From: Micromonospora radicis
GTDB lineage: Bacteria > Actinomycetota > Actinomycetes > Mycobacteriales > Micromonosporaceae
Length of the DNA stretch: 64,000 bases
Direction of reading: 5' to 3'
Assembly: GCF_003583405.1 (NCBI RefSeq)
Contig: NZ_QXEC01000002.1
Coordinates: 407,378 to 471,377 of the forward strand
The notes beneath the pieces were generated by a model. It did not search any database and was not told the origin of the DNA. It was given only the letters and a program-made list of their open reading frames with translations. Shown in pieces: positions 9,305 to 17,748 of the stretch. The stretch's first letter is position 1; the number at the start of each line of letters is the position of its first letter. The translations under genes were made by a program, and so were the position numbers.

Positions 9305-10000
9305 CTAGCGCGACTCGCGGGTGCGTTCGACGCTGTCCGGGCCGAGTACCACCGCCCGTACGGCGTCCTCCATCTCGGCCGTGCAGACGAAGATCAGCTC
9401 GTCGCCGGCCTCGATCGGGTCGTCCGGGCTGGGTACCAGCACCCGCTTGCCGCGCAGGATCGCCACCAGGGCGGCGTCGCGGGGCAGCGGCACCGAACGC
9501 AGCGGCTGCCCGACGTACGGCGCGGTCGGCGGCAGCGTGATCTCGACCAGGTTCGCCTCGCCCTGCCGGAACGTCATCAGCCGGACCAGGTCGCCGACGG
9601 TGACCGCCTCCTCGACCAGCGCGGCCATCACCCGTGGCTTGCTGACCGCCACGTCCACGCCCCACTGTTCGGTGAAGAGCCACTCGTTCTCGGCCCGGTT
9701 CACCCGGGCGACCACCCGGGGGACCGCGAACTCGGTCTTGGCCAGCAGCGACACCACCAGGTTGGCCTTGTCGTCACCGGTCGCCGCCACCACCACGTCG
9801 CAGCCGGCGAGGTCGGCCTCCTCCAGGCTGGCCAGCTCGCAGGCGTCGGCCAGCACCCAGCGGGCGTCCGGCACCCGCTCGGGCCGCAACATCCGCGGCT
9901 GCCGCTCGATCAGCATCACCTGGTGGCCGTTCTCGATCAGTTCCTGGGCGATCGAGCGGCCCACGTTGCCCGCACCCGCGATGGCCACCCGCATGGTCAC
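9305..10000 (-). CDS. trkA: TrkA-type RCK potassium-transport regulator (CeoC-like)
   Basis: This cytoplasmic regulatory subunit binds nucleotide through a Rossmann (TrkA-N) domain and gates potassium transport. The 231-residue protein has GAGNVGRSIA near the N-terminus, the acidic ribose-binding residue in MLIERQ, and a C-terminal TrkA-C domain (about 145-225) ending with GDELIFVCTAEM. The GTG at 9998-10000 overlaps the previous stop as GTGA; an internal ATG at 9992-9994 is an alternative. The tandem pair corresponds to ceoB/ceoC of M. tuberculosis. Its likely partner is the divergently encoded KimA-like permease. Confidence 0.88.
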   Translation of the reverse strand: MTMRVAIAGAGNVGRSIAQELIENGHQVMLIERQPRMLRPERVPDARWVLADACELASLEEADLAGCDVVVAATGDDKANLVVSLLAKTEFAVPRVVARVNRAENEWLFTEQWGVDVAVSKPRVMAALVEEAVTVGDLVRLMTFRQGEANLVEITLPPTAPYVGQPLRSVPLPRDAALVAILRGKRVLVPSPDDPIEAGDELIFVCTAEMEDAVRAVVLGPDSVERTRESR

Positions 10001-10659
10001 TTACCGCCTTCCGGTGCCGCCGCCACCGCGGTGACGGTCGCCACCATGTCGTCGGTGACCAACATGAAGACCTGGTCGCCCTCCTGCAGCACGCTGGAGG
10101 TGGTGGGCAGGGTGCCGATGCCGAACCGCAGCAGGTACGCCACCCGGGCACCGGTCGCCTGCTCCAGGGTCCGCACCGGCCGGCCGATCCACTCCTTGTG
10201 CACCGGCACCTCGATGATCGAGACCGTGCTCGTCGGATCGCGGAAGATCTCCACGTCGCCCTCGGGCAGCAGGTGCCGCAGCATGCGGTCGGCGGTCCAC
10301 CGCACGGTGGCCACGGTGGGGATGCCGAGCCGTTCGAAGACCTGCGCCCGGCGCTGGTCGTAGATGCGAGCCGCCACCCGGGACACGCCGAACGTCTCGC
10401 GGGCCAGCCGCGCCGAGATGATGTTGGAGTTGTCGCCGCTGGAGACCGCCGCGAAGGCGTCCGCCCGCTCGATGCCGGCCTGGCGGAGCACGTCGCCGTC
10501 GAAGCCGGCGCCGGTCACGGTGGTGCCGCTGAAGTCGGCCCCCAGGCGGCGGAAGGCGTCGGCGTCCTGGTCGATGACCGCCACCGAGTGCCCTCGGGAC
10601 GCCAGGCTGTGGGCCAGGGTCGAGCCGACCCGGCCACATCCCATGATCACGATATGCAC
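9997..10659 (-). CDS. trkA: TrkA-type RCK potassium-transport regulator (CeoB-like)
   Basis: The 220-residue protein has an N-terminal TrkA-N Rossmann domain (MGCGRVGSTLAHSLASRGH, then AVIDQD) and a C-terminal TrkA-C domain ending in GDQVFMLVTDD. It should form an RCK dimer with itself or with the overlapping downstream paralogue. The GTG at 10657-10659 follows GGGAGGG and gives MHIVIMGCG, the canonical start; the frame extends upstream far beyond this but as antisense of the permease gene. The gene pair is translationally coupled by a GTGA overlap. It faces the permease across a 159-base divergent region, the arrangement seen for Rv2691/Rv2690c. Confidence 0.9.
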   Translation of the reverse strand: MHIVIMGCGRVGSTLAHSLASRGHSVAVIDQDADAFRRLGADFSGTTVTGAGFDGDVLRQAGIERADAFAAVSSGDNSNIISARLARETFGVSRVAARIYDQRRAQVFERLGIPTVATVRWTADRMLRHLLPEGDVEIFRDPTSTVSIIEVPVHKEWIGRPVRTLEQATGARVAYLLRFGIGTLPTTSSVLQEGDQVFMLVTDDMVATVTAVAAAPEGGK

Positions 10660-10779
10660 GCTGCCCTCCCAAGCTGCGTACCGCCGCCGGTTTCCGGCGG
10701 GCCTGCCACGTCGTGGCGTACGGCGGGAACCGACGGTACCCGCTGCCCCGCACGGCCCGCACCGCGTGGGTCGGCCGGC

Positions 10780-10810
10780 CTGACGGACGCGCGGTGACTG
10801 GTCGTACGCT
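10780..10810 (+). promoter_or_regulatory. Promoter of the KimA-like permease gene, likely leaderless
   Basis: CTGACG (10780-10785) and TACGCT (10805-10810) form -35 and -10 boxes with a 19-base spacer. The GTG start at 10819 lies 8 bases past the -10, so the transcript would begin at or next to the start codon. No ribosome-binding site is present, which supports a leaderless mRNA. Confidence 0.5.
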
Positions 10811-10818
10811 TGCCGGTT

Positions 10819-12876
10819 GTGGCCCGAACCCTGTTGAAGCGGCTGCTCGTCGGTCGACCGTTCCGGTCCGACCGGCTCAAGCACACCCTCCTGCCGAAGC
10901 GCATCGCCCTGCCGGTGTTCGCCTCGGACGCGCTGTCCAGCGTGGCGTACGCGCCGGACGAGATCCTGCTGATGCTCTCCATCGCGGGCGCCTCGGCCTT
11001 CGTCTTCTCGCCGTGGGTGGCGCTCGGCGTCGTCGTGGTGATGCTGACCGTGGTGGCCAGCTACCGGCAGAACGTGCACGCCTACCCCTCCGGCGGCGGC
11101 GACTACGAGGTGGCCACGGTCAACCTGGGCCCGCGGGCCGGGGTCGGGGTGGCCAGCGCGCTGCTGGTCGACTACGTGCTGACGGTCGCCGTGTCGGTCT
11201 CCTCCGGGGTGGCCAACCTCGGCTCGGTGATCCCCTTCGTGGCCACCCACAAGGTGCTGATCGCGGTCGTCGCCGTGGTCCTGCTCACCGCGGTCAACCT
11301 GCGTGGTCTCAAGGAGGCCGGCAGCGCGTTCGCCATCCCCACCTACGGTTTCATGATCGTCATTGTCGGCATGATCCTGACCGGGCTGGTCCGGATCGTG
11401 GTGCTCGGCGAGGACCTGCGTGCCCCCAGCGCCGACCTGGTGATCGCCGCCGAGTGGCACGACACCACCGGTTGGGCGATGGCCTTCCTGCTGCTGCGCA
11501 GCTTCTCCTCCGGCTGCGCCGCGCTGACCGGCGTGGAGGCGATCTCCAACGGCGTACCCGCGTTCAAGGCGCCCAAGAGCCGCAACGCCGCCACCACCCT
11601 GCTGCTGCTCGGTCTGGTCGCGGTGACCATGCTGGTCGGCATCGTCTGGCTGGCCCGACTCACCGGACTGCAGTTCGTCGAGGACCCCGGCCTGCAGATC
11701 GTCGCCGGCCCCGAGGGGTACGTGCAGAAGACCGTCACCGCCCAGCTCGGTGAGACGATCTTCGGCCCCGGCTCGGTGCTGCTGTTCCTGGTCGTCGGGG
11801 TGACCGCCACGATCCTGTTCGTCGCCGCCAACACCGCGTTCACCGGCTTCCCGGTCCTCGGCTCGATCCTCGCCCAGGACCGCTACCTGCCCCGGCAACT
11901 GCACACCCGGGGTGACCGGCTGGCCTTCTCCAACGGCATCCTCTTCCTGGCGGCCTTCGCGATCGTGCTGATCATCGGCTTCCAGGCCGAGGTGACCAAG
12001 CTGATCCAGCTCTACATCGTCGGGGTGTTCGTCTCGTTCACCCTCTCCCAGGCCGGGATGATCCGGCACTGGAACCGGAAGCTGCGCACCGAGCGGGATC
12101 CGCAGGTACGGCGCCGGATGGTCCGGTCCCGGGCGATCAACGCGTTCGGCATGGTGATGACCGGCGCGGTGCTGGTCATCGTGTTGATCACCAAGTTCCT
12201 GCTCGGCGCGTGGATCGCCATCGTCGCGATGGGCGTGATCTACCTGCTGATGCTGGGCATCCGACGGCACTACGACCGGGTCGCGGTCGAGCTGACCCCC
12301 GAGGACGACGGTCGGCCCGTGCTGCCCGCCCGCAACCACGCCATCGTGCTGGTCAGCAAGCTGCACCAGCCGACCCTTCGGGCGGTGGCCTACGCCCAGG
12401 CCACCCGGCCGGACACGCTCACCGCGGTGACCGTCAACGTGGACGACACCGACACCCGGCAGTTGCAGGCCGAGTGGGAGCGGCGGGCCGTACCGATCCC
12501 GCTGACCGTGATCGACTCGCCGTACCGGGAGATCACCCGGCCGATCTTGAACTACGTGGCCGGCGTCCGCCGCGACTCGCCGCGCGACGTGGTCACGGTC
12601 TTCATCCCCGAGTACGTTGTCGGACGCTGGTGGGAGCACCTGCTGCACAACCAGAGCGCGTTGCGGCTGAAGGGCCGGCTGCTGTTCGAGCCGGGGGTGA
12701 TGGTGACCAGCGTGCCGTGGCAGCTCGCGTCGACCGCCGGCAAGGACCTGGACCGGATGGACGCGACCCTCGGCCGCGGTCCGGCCCGTGGCCCCCGGGC
12801 GGCGCCGCCGAGCACCCCGCCGGTGGACTCCGTGCCGTCCGGGCCGGGTCAGCAGTCGAACGGAGAGACACGATGA
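10819..12876 (+). CDS. APC-superfamily permease, probably a KimA-like K+ importer
   Basis: The 685-residue protein has about 12 membrane segments followed by a roughly 190-residue soluble C-terminal domain. Many databases would call it an amino-acid permease. However, residues that I recall as the potassium site of Bacillus subtilis KimA occur with matching spacing: Asp37 and Tyr44 in ASDALSSVAYA (KimA D36/Y43), Asp/Thr/Ser in VDYVLTVAVS (D117/T121/S125) and Thr/Glu in LTGVEAIS (T230/E233). Neighbouring TrkA-type regulators support potassium transport. The start is the GTG at 10819, giving VARTLLKRLL; a TTG at 10810 is the alternative. The stop overlaps the next gene as ATGA. Membership of the APC family is firm; potassium as substrate is inference. 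Confidence 0.85.
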   Translation: MARTLLKRLLVGRPFRSDRLKHTLLPKRIALPVFASDALSSVAYAPDEILLMLSIAGASAFVFSPWVALGVVVVMLTVVASYRQNVHAYPSGGGDYEVATVNLGPRAGVGVASALLVDYVLTVAVSVSSGVANLGSVIPFVATHKVLIAVVAVVLLTAVNLRGLKEAGSAFAIPTYGFMIVIVGMILTGLVRIVVLGEDLRAPSADLVIAAEWHDTTGWAMAFLLLRSFSSGCAALTGVEAISNGVPAFKAPKSRNAATTLLLLGLVAVTMLVGIVWLARLTGLQFVEDPGLQIVAGPEGYVQKTVTAQLGETIFGPGSVLLFLVVGVTATILFVAANTAFTGFPVLGSILAQDRYLPRQLHTRGDRLAFSNGILFLAAFAIVLIIGFQAEVTKLIQLYIVGVFVSFTLSQAGMIRHWNRKLRTERDPQVRRRMVRSRAINAFGMVMTGAVLVIVLITKFLLGAWIAIVAMGVIYLLMLGIRRHYDRVAVELTPEDDGRPVLPARNHAIVLVSKLHQPTLRAVAYAQATRPDTLTAVTVNVDDTDTRQLQAEWERRAVPIPLTVIDSPYREITRPILNYVAGVRRDSPRDVVTVFIPEYVVGRWWEHLLHNQSALRLKGRLLFEPGVMVTSVPWQLASTAGKDLDRMDATLGRGPARGPRAAPPSTPPVDSVPSGPGQQSNGETR

Positions 12877-14144
12877 ATCAGGGAACCCGCCAGCTGGACA
12901 CCCCCGGTGCGGAGACCGGCCGCGGTGGGCTTACCGAGGCCGAGCGGGTGGAGCTGACCGTCGCCGCGGTCGCGCCCGGTGGGCACTGCGTGGCCCGGGT
13001 CGACGGCCAGGTGGTCTTCGTCCGGCACGCGCTGCCCGGCGAGCGGGTGGTGGCCGAGGTCACCGAGGTGCACCGGGGTTTCGTCCGGGCCGACGCGGTA
13101 CGCGTGCTGGCGGCGGCGCCGGATCGGGTCACCCCACCGTGCCCGTACGCCCAGCCGGGTCGCTGCGGTGGGTGCGACCTGCAACACGTGGCGCCGGACG
13201 CGCAGCTGCGCTGGAAGGCCGACGTCGTACGCGAGCAGCTCATCCGGCTCGGCGGACTCGACGAGGCCGGCTGCGACGCGCTCGACGTACGGGTCGAGGC
13301 GCTGCCCGGCGGCCCGCTCGGCTGGCGTTCCCGGGTCCGCTACTCGGTCGACGCGGCCGGCCGTGCCGGGCTGCTCAAACACCGCTCGCACGAGGTGGTC
13401 CCGGTGGACCGCTGCCTGATCGCCCATCCGGCCGTCCAGGAACTGCCGGTACTCACCTCCACCGGTGCGCACTGGCCGGACGCCGACGCCGTGGAGACGG
13501 TCGCCTCGACCGGCGGAGACGTGACGGTGACCGCGGTCGCGGCCGGGGACACCCGGCTGGTGAGCGGCCCGGACCGGGTCCGGGAGCGGGCCGCGGGCCG
13601 GGAGTGGACGCTGCCCGCCGCGTCGTTCTGGCAGGTCCACCCCGCGGCGGCGGACACCCTGGTCGGCGCGGTGCTGGAACTGGTCGGGCCACGACCGGGG
13701 GAGCGGACCTGGGACCTCTACGGTGGCGCGGGCCTGTTCGCCGCCGCGCTGGCCGAGCGGGTCGGCACGACCGGCCGGGTGACCCTGGTCGAGGCGGCCG
13801 ACGACAGCGTCGCCGCGGCTCGGCAGAACCTGGCCGACCTGCGCCAGGTGGAGGTGGTGGCGGCCCGGGTGCAGACCGCGCTGAGCCGGCGCCGGATCAC
13901 CGGGCCGGTCGACGTGGTGGTGCTCGACCCGCCGCGCTCCGGGGCCGGTGCCCGGGTGGTACGCGACCTGGTCGCCGCCGCGCCGCGGGCGGTGGCGTAC
14001 GTGGCCTGCGACCCGGCCGCGTTCGCCCGGGACGTACGGGTCTTCACCGACCTCGGCTGGCGGCTCGCGGCGCTGCGCGGCTACGACCTCTTCCCGATGA
14101 CGCAACATGTCGAACTGGTCGGGCTGCTGCTGCCGGCGCGGTGA
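12873..14144 (+). CDS. TRAM-domain class I SAM-dependent RNA methyltransferase (TrmA/RlmD family)
   Basis: This enzyme probably methylates C5 of uridine in tRNA or rRNA. The 423-residue protein has an N-terminal TRAM domain (about 20-80), a cysteine cluster [17 protein letters not shown] with a further Cys in [10 protein letters not shown] suited to an iron-sulfur cluster, a SAM-binding core with [13 protein letters not shown], the DPPRSGAG motif and the nucleophile motif [12 protein letters not shown]. The ATG at 12873 overlaps the permease stop and follows CGGAGAGA. M. tuberculosis Rv2689c occupies the same place next to the permease. The exact RNA target cannot be read from sequence. Confidence 0.9.
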   Translation: MNQGTRQLDTPGAETGRGGLTEAERVELTVAAVAPGGHCVARVDGQVVFVRHALPGERVVAEVTEVHRGFVRADAVRVLAAAPDRVTPPCPYAQPGRCGGCDLQHVAPDAQLRWKADVVREQLIRLGGLDEAGCDALDVRVEALPGGPLGWRSRVRYSVDAAGRAGLLKHRSHEVVPVDRCLIAHPAVQELPVLTSTGAHWPDADAVETVASTGGDVTVTAVAAGDTRLVSGPDRVRERAAGREWTLPAASFWQVHPAAADTLVGAVLELVGPRPGERTWDLYGGAGLFAAALAERVGTTGRVTLVEAADDSVAAARQNLADLRQVEVVAARVQTALSRRRITGPVDVVVLDPPRSGAGARVVRDLVAAAPRAVAYVACDPAAFARDVRVFTDLGWRLAALRGYDLFPMTQHVELVGLLLPAR

Positions 14145-14269
14145 GTCGGGTGTGTGTGCTGCCGGTGGGGTGGGTCGGCGTGTCGCCACGCCGTCCCCGG
14201 GTGCGGGGCTGACCTCGCGCTCAGCATCGATGGCACCGGCGACCGGGCTGCGCCGTGCGCGTGGGCCGA

Positions 14270-14275
14270 TAGACT
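14270..14275 (+). promoter_or_regulatory. dxs: -10 box of dxs, leaderless type
   Basis: TAGACT ends 8 bases before the dxs ATG, so transcription would start at or beside the start codon. The same hexamer at the same distance precedes the membrane-protein gene at 17749. No clear -35 is visible. Confidence 0.55.
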
Positions 14276-14283
14276 CTGCGGTC

Positions 14284-16236
14284 ATGAGTGTTGAAGAGGA
14301 CACGGCCAACCAGGGCCGGCTGCTCGCCGCGGTGCAGGGTCCGCAGGACGTCAAGCGGATGTCGGGCACCGAACTGGACATCCTCGCCGCCGAGATCCGG
14401 GACTTCCTGGTCGCCAAGGTGTCGCGTACCGGCGGGCACATCGGTCCCAACCTGGGCGTGGTGGAGCTCACCCTCGCCCTGCACCGGGTCTTCGACTCTC
14501 CCCGTGACCGGCTGCTGTTCGACACCGGCCACCAGGCGTACGTGCACAAGATCCTCACCGGCCGGCAGGCCGGCTTCGACCAGCTGCGTCAGCGCGGCGG
14601 GCTCTCCGGCTACCCCAGCCAGGCCGAGAGCGAGCACGACCTGATCGAGAACTCGCACGCCTCCACCGCCCTGTCGTACGCCGACGGGCTGGCCAAGGCG
14701 TACGCGCTGCGGGGCGAGGCGCGCAGCGTGGTGGCCGTGGTCGGTGACGGGGCGTTGACCGGCGGCATGTGCTGGGAGGCGCTGAACAACATCGCCGCCG
14801 CCGGCAACCCCCTGGTGATCGTGGTCAACGACAACGGCCGGTCGTACGCGCCGACCATCGGCGGCCTCGCCGACCATCTCTCGACGCTGCGGCTCAACCC
14901 CGGCTACGAGAAGGTTCTCGACGCGGTCAAGGACGCGCTCGGCTCGACCCCGCTGGTCGGCAAGCCGATGTACGAGGTGCTGCACGCGGTCAAGAAGGGC
15001 ATCAAGGACGCCGTCGCCCCGCAGGCGATGTTCGAGGACCTCGGCATCAAGTACGTCGGCCCGGTCGACGGGCACGACGTCGCCGCCGTCGAGACGGCGT
15101 TGCGCGCGGCGAAGAACTTCCGCGGCCCGGTGATCGTGCACGCGGTCACCCGCAAGGGCTACGGCTACCGCCCCGCCGAGGAGGACGAGGCGGACTGCTT
15201 CCACGGCCCCGGCGCGTTCGACATCGCCACCGGCAAGTCCACCGCCGCGCCCGCCGTCAAGTGGACCAACGTCTTCGCCGACGAGCTGGTCGCGATCGCC
15301 GACGAGCGGCCGGACGTGGTCGGCATCACCGCCGCCATGGCCGAGCCGACCGGCATCGCCAAGCTGGCCCGCAAGTACCCGGAACGCACCTACGACGTGG
15401 GCATCGCCGAGCAGCACGCGGCCACCTCGGCGGCCGGCCTGGCACTCGGCGGGCTGCACCCGGTGGTGGCGCTCTACGCGACCTTCCTCAACCGGGCCTT
15501 CGACCAGGTCCTGCTGGACGTGGCGATGCACAAGCTGCCGGTCACCTTCGTACTGGACCGCGCCGGCATCACCGGCCCGGACGGGCCGAGTCACTACGGC
15601 ATCTGGGACATGTCGGTCTTCGGGGTGGTGCCCGGCCTGCGAATGGCCGCCCCCCGCGACGCCGCCACCCTGCGTGAGGAGCTGCGCGAGGCGGTCGCCG
15701 TCGACGACGGTCCCACCGTGCTGCGCTACCCGACCGGTGCGGTCGCCGCAGACCTGCCCGCCGTGCGGCGCGTCGGCACCGTCGACGTGCTGACCGAGTC
15801 GGCGCGTACCGACGTACTGCTGGTCGCCGTCGGCTCCTTCGGCCAGTTGGGCATGGAAGTCGCCGCCCGGGTCACCGAGCAGGGCTACGGCGTCACCGTG
15901 GTCGACCCTCGCTGGATCCGTCCCGTCCCGGCCGAGCTGGTCGAGCTGGCCGCCGGGCACCGACTGGTGGTGACCGTCGAGGACGGCGTCCGGGCCGGTG
16001 GTGTCGGTGACGCCCTCGCCCAGGCGATGCGGGACGCCGGCCTCCGCGTGCCCCTGCGTGACCTGGGCGTACCGGTCGCGTGGCACCCGCACGGCTCCCG
16101 TGGTCAGATCCTCGCCGATCTCGGCCTGACCGCCCAGGACGTCGCCCGCGACGTCACCGGCTGGATCTCCCGCCTCGACACCCACCCCGTCGACCCGATC
16201 CCCGTCCCCGCCAACAACACCCCCACCCCGAACTAA
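14284..16236 (+). CDS. dxs: 1-deoxy-D-xylulose-5-phosphate synthase
   Basis: DXS condenses pyruvate and glyceraldehyde 3-phosphate with thiamine diphosphate, the first step of the MEP isoprenoid pathway. The 650-residue length is typical. Visible motifs are [14 protein letters not shown] near the N-terminus, the thiamine-diphosphate motif [26 protein letters not shown], the transketolase-like central domain with [15 protein letters not shown], and the C-terminal domain with [12 protein letters not shown]. The ATG at 14284 has no ribosome-binding site, but TAGACT (14270-14275) lies 8 bases before it, so the mRNA is probably leaderless. Confidence 0.97.
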   Translation: MSVEEDTANQGRLLAAVQGPQDVKRMSGTELDILAAEIRDFLVAKVSRTGGHIGPNLGVVELTLALHRVFDSPRDRLLFDTGHQAYVHKILTGRQAGFDQLRQRGGLSGYPSQAESEHDLIENSHASTALSYADGLAKAYALRGEARSVVAVVGDGALTGGMCWEALNNIAAAGNPLVIVVNDNGRSYAPTIGGLADHLSTLRLNPGYEKVLDAVKDALGSTPLVGKPMYEVLHAVKKGIKDAVAPQAMFEDLGIKYVGPVDGHDVAAVETALRAAKNFRGPVIVHAVTRKGYGYRPAEEDEADCFHGPGAFDIATGKSTAAPAVKWTNVFADELVAIADERPDVVGITAAMAEPTGIAKLARKYPERTYDVGIAEQHAATSAAGLALGGLHPVVALYATFLNRAFDQVLLDVAMHKLPVTFVLDRAGITGPDGPSHYGIWDMSVFGVVPGLRMAAPRDAATLREELREAVAVDDGPTVLRYPTGAVAADLPAVRRVGTVDVLTESARTDVLLVAVGSFGQLGMEVAARVTEQGYGVTVVDPRWIRPVPAELVELAAGHRLVVTVEDGVRAGGVGDALAQAMRDAGLRVPLRDLGVPVAWHPHGSRGQILADLGLTAQDVARDVTGWISRLDTHPVDPIPVPANNTPTPN

Positions 16237-16271
16237 CCCCTCCCTCCCTCGTCCCTTCGCCTCTCCCTCGC

Positions 16272-16346
16272 GCGTCGACCTTGCACTTGCGGTCGCCGGT
16301 ACGCGGCATACGCACCTTCAGCCCGGACACAAACTGCATGATCGAG
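16272..16346. repeat. Dispersed imperfect palindrome, family B copy 1
   Basis: The left arm holds TCGACCTTGCACTTGCGGTC and the right end holds GGACACAAACTGCATGATCGA, a decayed reverse complement. Its interior shares TACGC, CACCTT and GCCCGGACAC with the reverse complement of the copy at 63722-63797. It lies just after dxs, within a gap of 146 bases. Confidence 0.7.
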
Positions 16347-16372
16347 GGCGCGAGGGCGCGAGGGCGCGAGGG
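16344..16372. repeat. Octamer microsatellite (GAGGGCGC)3
   Basis: Three exact copies of GAGGGCGC plus a partial fourth follow the family B palindrome, immediately before the 3' end of the convergent lipoprotein gene. Confidence 0.9.
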
Positions 16373-16382
16373 GGTGACGGGG

Positions 16383-17579
16383 TTAGCGGTGGGGGGAGCC
16401 GGCGGTGCGGTAGTGGGTCTTGTCCTCGGCCGCGAGGCTGAACGTCTCGCGGCGCTCGGGGAGCGGGGCCACCACCAGGCCGGGCCGGTCCACCAGGCGG
16501 GTGGTGTCCGGCGGTACCGACAGCGTGGTGTCCTTGGTGGACCGCCAGCTCAGCACGACCAGCGGCTGCTCGGGCACGGGCAGTTCGTAGACCTGCAACG
16601 GGTTGGTGCGGTCGGCGGGGGAGAGGACCACCGGGCCGTCGACGGGCCGGTAGACGACCGCGGTCATCGTGCCGTCGGCGGTCTCCCAGGTCAGCTGCTC
16701 CAGTTCGGCCGGTTCGCCGCCGCCGAGGGCCACCTCGCCGAGGGTGCGGATGGCCAGTTTCGCCTTCGGCCACGAGGCCGGTACCGAGTCGGGGGCGTCC
16801 CGGTCGCCGATCCGCCGGGCGATGCTGCCGAACGGTCCTTCCGTGGCGGACAGCAGACAGGTGTCCAGGTCGGTCAGTGCCCGTCGGCCCGAGCCGCTGT
16901 CGTCGCGGACCAGCGGGTAGCGGGGGTCGGTGATGCCGGTGCCGAGATCGAGCAGCCGGTCGGCGGATCGGCCGCGCGGCAGCGACGTGGTGGAACGCAG
17001 GGTCGCGGTCACCGGCACCGCCCGGCACGAGGGTACGTCTACCGGTTCGGTGAGGCCGTCCTTGCCGGCGATCGTGCGTCCGTCGGGGCCGGTCAGGCGA
17101 CGGACCCGTTCCGAGGTGAGGTAGCGGCGCCCGTCGGTGCTCTGCACCGGCAGTACGTCGGAGTAGACGAGGTAGCCGGGGTCGGTGTACTCGGTGGCGT
17201 GGGTGACCCGGTACCCGTCGCCGTCACCGGCGAGTTGCAGCAGCCAGGAGGCGGCCTGTCCGGGTACCGAGGCGGCGACCAGGGCCAGTGGGGCGCCGTC
17301 GACGCGGCCGGAGAAGAGGATGCCGGAGGACGGCACGTGCACCCGGTCGTCCGCGGGGGACCGCCAGTCGCGTACCGCCCGGGTCACGGCGGCGGTCGCC
17401 GTCGCGTCCTCGGCCAGCGAGCCGCGGGGCGGCCAGACGGTCAACGAACCGTCCAGGCTGTCGTAGCCGACGCGCAGGTCCTGTGGGCGGCGTTCGGCGA
17501 CCGGCCCGCAGGCGGTGACGGTGACCAGCAGGGCCGACAGGCCGGTGGCCGTCAAGCCGCGCCAGCGGACTGCAGCCAC
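16383..17579 (-). CDS. Predicted secreted lipoprotein of unknown function
   Basis: The 398-residue protein starts with a lipoprotein signal: basic MAAVRWRG, a hydrophobic stretch, and the lipobox VTAC near residues 21-24. The mature part has no domain I recognise; it is beta-rich with several short repeats of polar and aromatic residues and may form a propeller-like fold. It contains few cysteines. The GTG at 17577-17579 is the start; GGGGG lies about 9 bases upstream. It is divergent from the first of three membrane-protein paralogues and may act with them at the cell surface, which is inference only. Confidence 0.7.
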   Translation of the reverse strand: MAAVRWRGLTATGLSALLVTVTACGPVAERRPQDLRVGYDSLDGSLTVWPPRGSLAEDATATAAVTRAVRDWRSPADDRVHVPSSGILFSGRVDGAPLALVAASVPGQAASWLLQLAGDGDGYRVTHATEYTDPGYLVYSDVLPVQSTDGRRYLTSERVRRLTGPDGRTIAGKDGLTEPVDVPSCRAVPVTATLRSTTSLPRGRSADRLLDLGTGITDPRYPLVRDDSGSGRRALTDLDTCLLSATEGPFGSIARRIGDRDAPDSVPASWPKAKLAIRTLGEVALGGGEPAELEQLTWETADGTMTAVVYRPVDGPVVLSPADRTNPLQVYELPVPEQPLVVLSWRSTKDTTLSVPPDTTRLVDRPGLVVAPLPERRETFSLAAEDKTHYRTAGSPHR

Positions 17580-17709
17580 CTGTTACGCCCCCGATCGCAT
17601 CGGTCGTCGTGTCGGAGGGCAATAGTACGAGATGTCCCGACGATGCCTCGCGCCGCCTCACGCTGCGTCGCGTCGGCCGTACACCGACCACAGAGGACAC
17701 CGCGTCGAC

Positions 17710-17739
17710 TTGGGGGCTATCTCCCTACTCGGGTAGACT
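17710..17739 (+). promoter_or_regulatory. Promoter of the first membrane-protein paralogue, leaderless type
   Basis: TTGGGG (17710-17715) and TAGACT (17734-17739) are separated by 18 bases. The GTG start at 17749 is 9 bases after the -10, and no ribosome-binding site is present. Confidence 0.6.
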
Positions 17740-17748
17740 CCGCCGACT

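Noticed and set aside
10660..12648. Upstream extension of the CeoB-like frame to 883 residues
   Set aside because: The extension is antisense to the permease gene; a good ribosome-binding site and canonical TrkA start lie at 10659.
14221..16185. 654-residue minus-strand frame opposite dxs
   Set aside because: Shadow of dxs, which has all expected motifs.
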